Of a stretch of 64,000 nt of DNA, positions 58,295 through 64,000 are shown one piece after another. This DNA is from Anaeramoeba flamelloides (lineage: Eukaryota > Metamonada > Anaeramoebidae). Made by a program: the position numbers and the translations under genes. Location of the stretch: assembly GCA_027625915.1 (NCBI GenBank), contig JANTQA010000075.1:2666001-2730000 (forward strand). Reading direction: 5' to 3'. The first letter of the stretch is position 1; each line of letters begins with the position of its first letter. Below the pieces are notes generated by a model. It did no database searches, had not been told where the DNA came from, and saw only the letters and a list, made by a program, of their open reading frames with translations.

Positions 58295-60016
58295 AAATTA
58301 AATTTTTATGTTGAGAAAAAATAATCATTCAATTTTTGGAAATGAGAATTTTGGTGGATTTAATATAATACCAATCAAATTCTCGTGGAAACTATTCAAA
58401 GAATGTCTTGATTTGAAAATAACAAAGGATCATTCAAGAAAAATTGAATAAATTTTTTCATTATTGTCCAGTTTGTTGAATTATTAAACCTTCTCATCTT
58501 TACTCATAAGTAAAAAGTATCCAAAAGAAAATTGCCTAAAAAGCCAACAAGTTTTGCCACTTTCACCTAAATTGAAATTTTCTCAACAAGTTGTTTGTTC
58601 CCCAAACTTTTTTTTCATTTCGAGTTACGAGAAGTGAAAAAGTTATGTTAAAAATTGTAATTTTATACTTCGTAGATCTCGCTGAAAAAAAATTGTGAAC
58701 ATTTTCAACGATCAGAATCCTCTTTTATCACACAGGGCATCAAATTTCAATTGTTAACGTAGTTCTTAAGATGATTAAATTTTTATAAAAATCAAGTCTA
58801 AAATCTAAAATAAACCACAAATATATTTTAATCGAGTTAAAATTTACTTTTGAAATGAATTCATTTTCAAAATAGTTTATGTAAGAAATCAAAAGAAGTT
58901 AAAGTAAAAAAAAAGTTGGTTGAAAAAATATGTAAAAAGTAAGAAGACTGTTTTCAAGACAATTTAAACAAAATTCTATTTCTCAGAATTGTTCAATTTC
59001 AAAAAAAATAACGTAACTTTTTATTAGAAAACTTGAAAAGAATATTTGGGAAAATTTAAATCATTTTTTATTATTTAATTAAAGTTTAAATTAAATCTTT
59101 CTTTTTTGTTTTTTAGTTCTCTAATTCCCAAAAAAAAAGAGATTGAAAGATTTAAATGAATATAATATGGAACTTTGTTTGAGTTCAACCTTGGCAAGTA
59201 ATTGATCTTTTTTTTGGATTTTAATGGTTTAATAAAATAATAAATTCTTATTTTAAACTCTATTTAAATGCTTTTCAATCAGATAATTCAAAACAAATAT
59301 CAGATAACAAATAAATGTTTGCAATTGAGACAAATGGTATACTTTATTTTAATATCTTTTTTATCTTTAAATTTTATTGTAAATTTACGACTGGATTTTT
59401 TAACTTCTTTTTTATTTCTATTTATAAATATCTAAATGAACAAAATTTGAAATTCTCAATCATCATTCCTAACCAGGTATATATTCAATTTCAAAATATA
59501 ACTTTTCTAATATTTTTAAAATAAAAAATCTATCAATATCTGGAAAAGATTAGGATCAAATTTTTTATTTTTATTTTTGAAATTTTTTTTATTTATTTGG
59601 TTTTCAAAATTTACTAATTCTCTTTTAAAATTTTTATCTTTTTTTATTTTTATTTGTCCCTTGTACAGTTTATTTAGAATAGAGCCAGTGTAAATGAATT
59701 TTTTCTTCTTTGGAAATTTTCTTCCTTTTTGCTATTCTTTTTTTGAAAATACAAATTCATTAAAAAAAATTGATTATTTTGACTTTTTTTTTACTAAAAT
59801 TTTTGTTTTTTTTCATTAATTCTTCTTCTTTTCTTAATCAATCTAGGAAATGTAAAATTATCTTTATTTTCTCTTTTTTTATAATTATTATATCTCTATT
59901 GTATATTTTTATTAAAATTTTAATTTTTGAGAAATAAAATAGAAAAGTAAAACTTGTTTTTTTTAAAAAAAAATAAAAAATACAAAAACAAATAAATAAA
60001 AAATTAGGATTTTTTA

Positions 60017-60300
60017 TTCTGATTTTTTATTTTCTTTTTGTTTTGGACTAAGAAATATAGTCCCTCCTTCATTTCTAAAATTTTGATTCGAGAATCTTCT
60101 GTAATGTATCTGATGTGGGCTGAGTGGTTCATCTTCATTTGAGTAATTTTGAATCGTTTAATATTTTTTATCTTTGGGGATAAAAAATAGAGAGGAGAGA
60201 ATGGTGGAAAAACGAACAATTCTCGTCTGTGATGTCCTTAATTCTAGTAATGGAACTCCAGGTATTTGGACTACAAGGATCTTGATCAAAATTTTTAGAC
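60017..60300 (-). other. Highly conserved segment downstream of SPRY, right copy
   Basis: Mirror of 53905-54185, about 97 percent identical, preceded by a 52-bp possible intron (60352-60301, GTGAGT ... CCCCCCAG). A net two-base difference in the middle breaks the frame that is open in the left copy, so long-term coding is doubtful. Confidence 0.5.
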
Positions 60301-60351
60301 CTGGGGGGGGTCGCGCGCGTATACGTATACATAAATAAAAAAAATCACTCA

Positions 60352-61645
60352 CTAAATTATTGTTATTTGGTTTTTTTCTCCTTTTTGGCTATCTAGTGCG
60401 GCAAAAAAATTTACTTTTTGGGGTAAATTTCCCCATCCTTCGAGATTTTTTTCATTGATTTTGAAAGATATTTTTTTTTGGTCCATATCAAGAAAAATTG
60501 TGAAAATGTCATTTTTTTTTAAATTTATTTTTTTTGGGTACTTTTTTTCGGTCCATTTTCCGTTTCCGTCGCATTTGTATTTTTCGCTTTCGAGTTTTTG
60601 ATGATGCCGATCCCAATTTGTTTTGAAAAAATATGTTTCTTCCGAGTAATTCCCTTTTTTGATAAAATTTTCCCTATTTTCGGTTTTGATTACTCCTAAC
60701 CGGATTAGGTTCCTTTCATTTTTTGGATTTGGGAATTGGTCTATTTTTATTTTGATTTCGTGTTTTCCACTCGAATATATTTTTTTTCCACATATCATCC
60801 CCCCATAATTTGGGTTCCATGCTGTTTTATTTTCATTTTTTAATTTTATTTGATTATTGTAGTTCATTTCCGGATCAAATTCTTCTTTTTTTTCGCTCTT
60901 TCTTTCTTTTTCTTTTTCTTTTTCTGTTTCTGTTTCTCCCTTCCTTTCTTTTTCTTTTTCTTTCTTTCCTTTCATCTCGCTTTTACTCTTTCTTTTTCTT
61001 TCATCTAGTTCTTCTTTTTCTTTTTCTTTTTCTTTTTCTTTTTCATCTTGTTCTCCTTTGTTTCCTTTTCTGCTTTTTTTCTCTTTTCCTTTCTTCCCTT
61101 CCTTATCCCTTTTACTCTCCCATTTTATTATTTCTTTGCCTCCTTGTATTAATTTGATATGATTTTTATCTTTTTTCATTTTTTGGATTGTGTTTATTTC
61201 TATTTTCATATTCGATATCTTTTTCTGTTTTTTTTTCAGTGTCTTTCAAAATATTCTCAATTTTGGTATTAATTAATATTTCAATTTTTTTAAATAAATT
61301 TAGATAATTTATTTTTGAATCTTGGATTTTTTGGATCATTAAATCTGAATCATTTTCAATTTTTTTACAAATATTTTTAATTTTTTTCTTTTAATTTGTT
61401 TTGATTTTCAAGTGATTTTTGTATTGTTTCTTTGTTTTGATTTTCTTCGTTTTTTGATTTTATTTAAAATGATTTTTATGTTTTCATAAATGTCATTTGA
61501 GAAATCATTCAAACTTAATATTTCAGGATTATTTATCTTACAAGTCGAATAACATTCAGAGCAAATTAATTTATTTTCATCTATGCAATATAAGGATAAT
61601 TCTTTATTGTGTTTTCTACAGATATTAAAAGTAGTTTCTTTTTAA
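60352..61645 (-). pseudogene. B-box / coiled-coil / SPRY (TRIM-like) gene, right copy
   Basis: Same layout as the left copy. The C-terminal 285 codons are open from MKIEINTIQKMKKDK through the KEKE linker and a complete SPRY domain (NPNYGGMICGKKIYSSGKHE, NLIRLGVIKTEN, FLDMDQKKISFKINEKNLEG, KVNFFAALDSQKGEKNQITI) to a TAG at 60352-60354. Upstream, the B-box and coiled coil are present but three A-runs are each one base longer than in the left copy, shifting frame. This is either real decay or homopolymer miscalls. With the A-runs at left-copy length the gene would be open from the B-box onward. The 5' start and any RING exon are not visible. SPRY domains bind proteins; the partner is unknown. 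Confidence 0.75.
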
Positions 61646-62149
61646 AATAAAATAAAAATGTAAATATATATATATATAAAGAATAAAGTTAATATAAAGT
61701 TAATATAAATAATAATAAATTATTTTTAAATAAGTTTTGATGATAGAATTTGTTTTTTTTTTTTTTATAAAAATCTATGTTTATTTTATAATTTCCAATA
61801 TTTGTTAAAAATAAAACTTTTTGATATCATATCAAATAAGAAAATTAAAAATATTACTACAACATTTGCATTTTCATTGTTCATAGAAATTAAATATATA
61901 TTTTCACAAATAAAATTCACAAATTGATTATTCTGTGAAATCATGTTTTTTAAAAATTTTCATGTTTTTTTGTGACTTGTTGTTGAAATATATATCTCAA
62001 AATAAATGATATTATTGATCTGATCAAAAATAAAGATTTATTTTCAAGGTACTGACATTATATCGCCGGAATAACAAAAAAAATGGTTTTTCTTTTTCAA
62101 TTTTTCCATTAAGGGGTGAGTACTAAAAGTTCTCATTCTTGTCGTTAGG

Positions 62150-62690
62150 TTTTCCAGAATTTTTAAGAATTTAGCAAAATCAAAGATTTATCTCTATTCT
62201 TGTAAATTCTGAAAAGTGTTGTTAGGTTTTTTAAAATTTTTGAAATTATTCGAAAATTTCAAAAATGTTAAAAAACCAGACGTTAGCTTTTCTTGAGTTT
62301 TCTATGTTTATTTAGAAAATAAATAAATTTTCTTTAGGTTTTTTTGAGTTTTTTATTTATTTGGAAAACCTGAAAAAAAAACCTCGAAAACTTAACAGAT
62401 AAAATAGAAAACCTCAAAAAAAACCTAGAACACTTAACAGATAAATACAAAAAAAAACAAAAAACACAAAAAACGCTGAACAGATAAATAAAGAAAAATT
62501 CAAGAAAACCTAAAGGTTAGCTTTTTCAGAATTTTTAAGAATTGAGTTAAATCTTTGATTTTCTGAAATTATTTTGAATTCTGGATAAATAACCATTAGG
62601 TTTTGTGATTCTTGAAATAGAAAGACAATTTCAAAAATTTTCTTTTTATTTCTGAAAATTTTAAAAAACCTAGGTACTCAACGGCACTCC
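62150..62690. repeat. GTTAGG-type hairpins in right arm, expanded
   Basis: GTCGTTAGGTTTTCCAGAAT, CCAGACGTTAGCTTTTCTTG and AAACCTAGGTACTCAACGGC with mirrored partners. About 350 bp longer than the left-arm equivalent, so hairpin units were gained here or lost there. Confidence 0.6.
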
Positions 62691-64000
62691 ACGGCACTCT
62701 ACATCATTCCCACACCACTATACATCACTTCCAGAATCCCTGATTTGAATTAGAAATATTGTTGAACCAAGTGAGAGTGCAATTCTGTTAAATTCTCTCA
62801 AGAATTGGATCCAGCTCTATAAATTCACAAGTATTTTGTTTCAATTATTTATTCAATCCTATTTTTATAATAGTCAAAAAGTATTTTAAATCAAACAAAC
62901 GATTTCTTCAAAGAATTAGTGATTCTATGAATCATAAGCCTGATTTTAAATTAAAATTGTCAATTGCTGGTTATTTGAGAAAATGGTAAACAATCGGATT
63001 ATAATGTGATTGGGGGTATAACTCCTTTCTTCAGATTGTGAGATGAACACTTTACCTCTTTCCTATTACCCTTTTTCTAAAAAATTGATTTTTTCATTTT
63101 CAACAACAAAATTTCATTTTTCAAATTTTTTTGTGAATGACTTATGAAAGTGTTAATTAAAATATGAAAATGCTGTGTCGGTTTTCTCACAAATAATTCT
63201 TTATATTAAATTCAAACTGTGCTCTTTTTTTAATTATAATTAGAAAATAAACCATTATGTCTTGAATATGATTTATATAGAATTGGAATTTTATTTCATT
63301 GGAAATTAAAGTAAATTTTTTTTTCAGTCAAAGTGCCCAGTTTTATTGAAGAAATAGAATACAAATAATGGAATTACAAAAATAATTTAACAAAAAAATT
63401 AAAAATAATCAATAAAATTTTAATCATTTATTTTGAAGATAATTAATCGACATCAAATTATATTCTTGGAACGAAATGGTTTTTTAGAATATTTGGCAAA
63501 TATATCTTTATTTGTTCGAAATATTTTCAATTGTTTGAAATCTTTTCAATTTTTGAAAATAATTTCTTGATATCGGAGTGAAAATGAAAATAAAAATATT
63601 TTTAAAATTCTTATTTTTTTAATTTTTGATTAAATTCATTTATTCCAAAAATTTCTCAAGTTGCAATCATTTAAAAATCCAGAAACGAATTAAGATTTAT
63701 TTTAAGCTTCAGTCAAACTCTTCTTGAAGAACAACCTATTGAGATGAAAATTCCTGAATTATTAAGAGAGTATATACTTGGTGTTGATTGCAAGTCTCAC
63801 AAAAATTTTCAACATTAAGTATCAGTTTTGAAAAAAAAATGAAAATAATTTTGGATTTTTAAAAACTCAGGATCTTAAAAAAGGACATTTGAGAAGTTTA
63901 ACCAAAATTTTATTTTAGTTTTATAAAAAATATTTGAAATTGAAATTTATCAATGAATGGGCTCTGTAAAAACCTTTCCGAGTTGGGTTTTCTAATTCTT

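Larger units (their letters stand above)
54351..59829. other. Spacer between the inverted arms
   Basis: About 5.5 kb without a confident gene. It holds a family F copy (about 54450-54830), a family B fragment (55953-56144) and a TTAA element (57352-58294). Protein-like but unrecognised patches occur on the minus strand at 55451-55648 (QCSKIIDQTIFKNWISLRRM), about 56190-56400 and 56900-57200 (KDHVVPQTIRGDTLLCSHWE). They might be exons of a dead gene, with low certainty. Confidence 0.45.
59830..64000 (-). repeat. Right arm of a large inverted duplication (runs off window)
   Basis: Reverse complement of about 49405-54350. Similarity persists to the last base here (GAAAACCC and the preceding AATTCATTGATAAATT-like block pair with about 49405-49480), so the true outer end lies outside. 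It lacks the 1.1-kb LINE insertion of the left arm but has extra GTTAGG hairpins (about 62300-62690) and a fragment of a CAGTCAAA-type element near 63325. Confidence 0.92.

Overview
The window is a gene-poor, very AT-rich piece of a nuclear protist genome. Long homopolymers, trinucleotide runs coding poly-Asn, poly-Gln and poly-Glu, short GT-AG introns (146-281 bp) and many small repeats point to an amoeboid protist. The gene set (actin, RCC1-BTB, vWA/alpha-kinase-like, B-box/SPRY, Sin3) is reminiscent of Anaeramoeba-like metamonads. Dictyostelid, Entamoeba-like or other amoebae are not excluded from sequence alone.

Layout. 2.5-8.1 kb (minus): a four-exon Sin3 co-repressor with three PAH domains and the HDAC-interaction domain. 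9.4-13.1 kb: small inverted-repeat elements. 13.7-16.2 kb: a hAT transposon with matching terminal inverted repeats (TIRs) and a perfect 8-bp target duplication but a decayed transposase, lying 145 bp upstream of an intact actin gene (16.3-17.4 kb, plus). 19-22 kb: more MITE-like elements. 23.9-26.7 kb (plus): a two-exon gene joining a vWA domain, an alpha-kinase-like domain and a linker-histone (H1/H5) globular domain. This is the most striking gene here, and its kinase domain looks catalytically altered. 28-32.5 kb: two TTAA-flanked foldback elements and a LINE relic. 33.0-34.9 kb (minus): an RCC1-BTB protein. 35-42 kb: LINE pieces, including a recognisable reverse transcriptase at 38-39.2 kb, and several TIR elements. 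44.1-45.6 kb (plus): an unrecognised 508-residue protein with two Cys pairs. 49.4-64 kb: a large inverted duplication, arms about 49.4-54.35 and 59.83-64.0 kb (the second runs off the window), each carrying a 5'-incomplete B-box/coiled-coil/SPRY gene copy.

The genes do not form an operon-like system. Two have chromatin domains (Sin3; the H1-fused kinase-like protein), but 15 kb and many repeats separate them, so no joint role is claimed. Most of the rest is repeat-derived: at least six families of small inverted-repeat elements, a GTTAGG-type hairpin family that travels with LINE 3' ends, and the duplicated B-box/SPRY block. Exon joins were worked out by hand from splice signals and domain continuity. 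Repeat ends given as 'about' are approximate.
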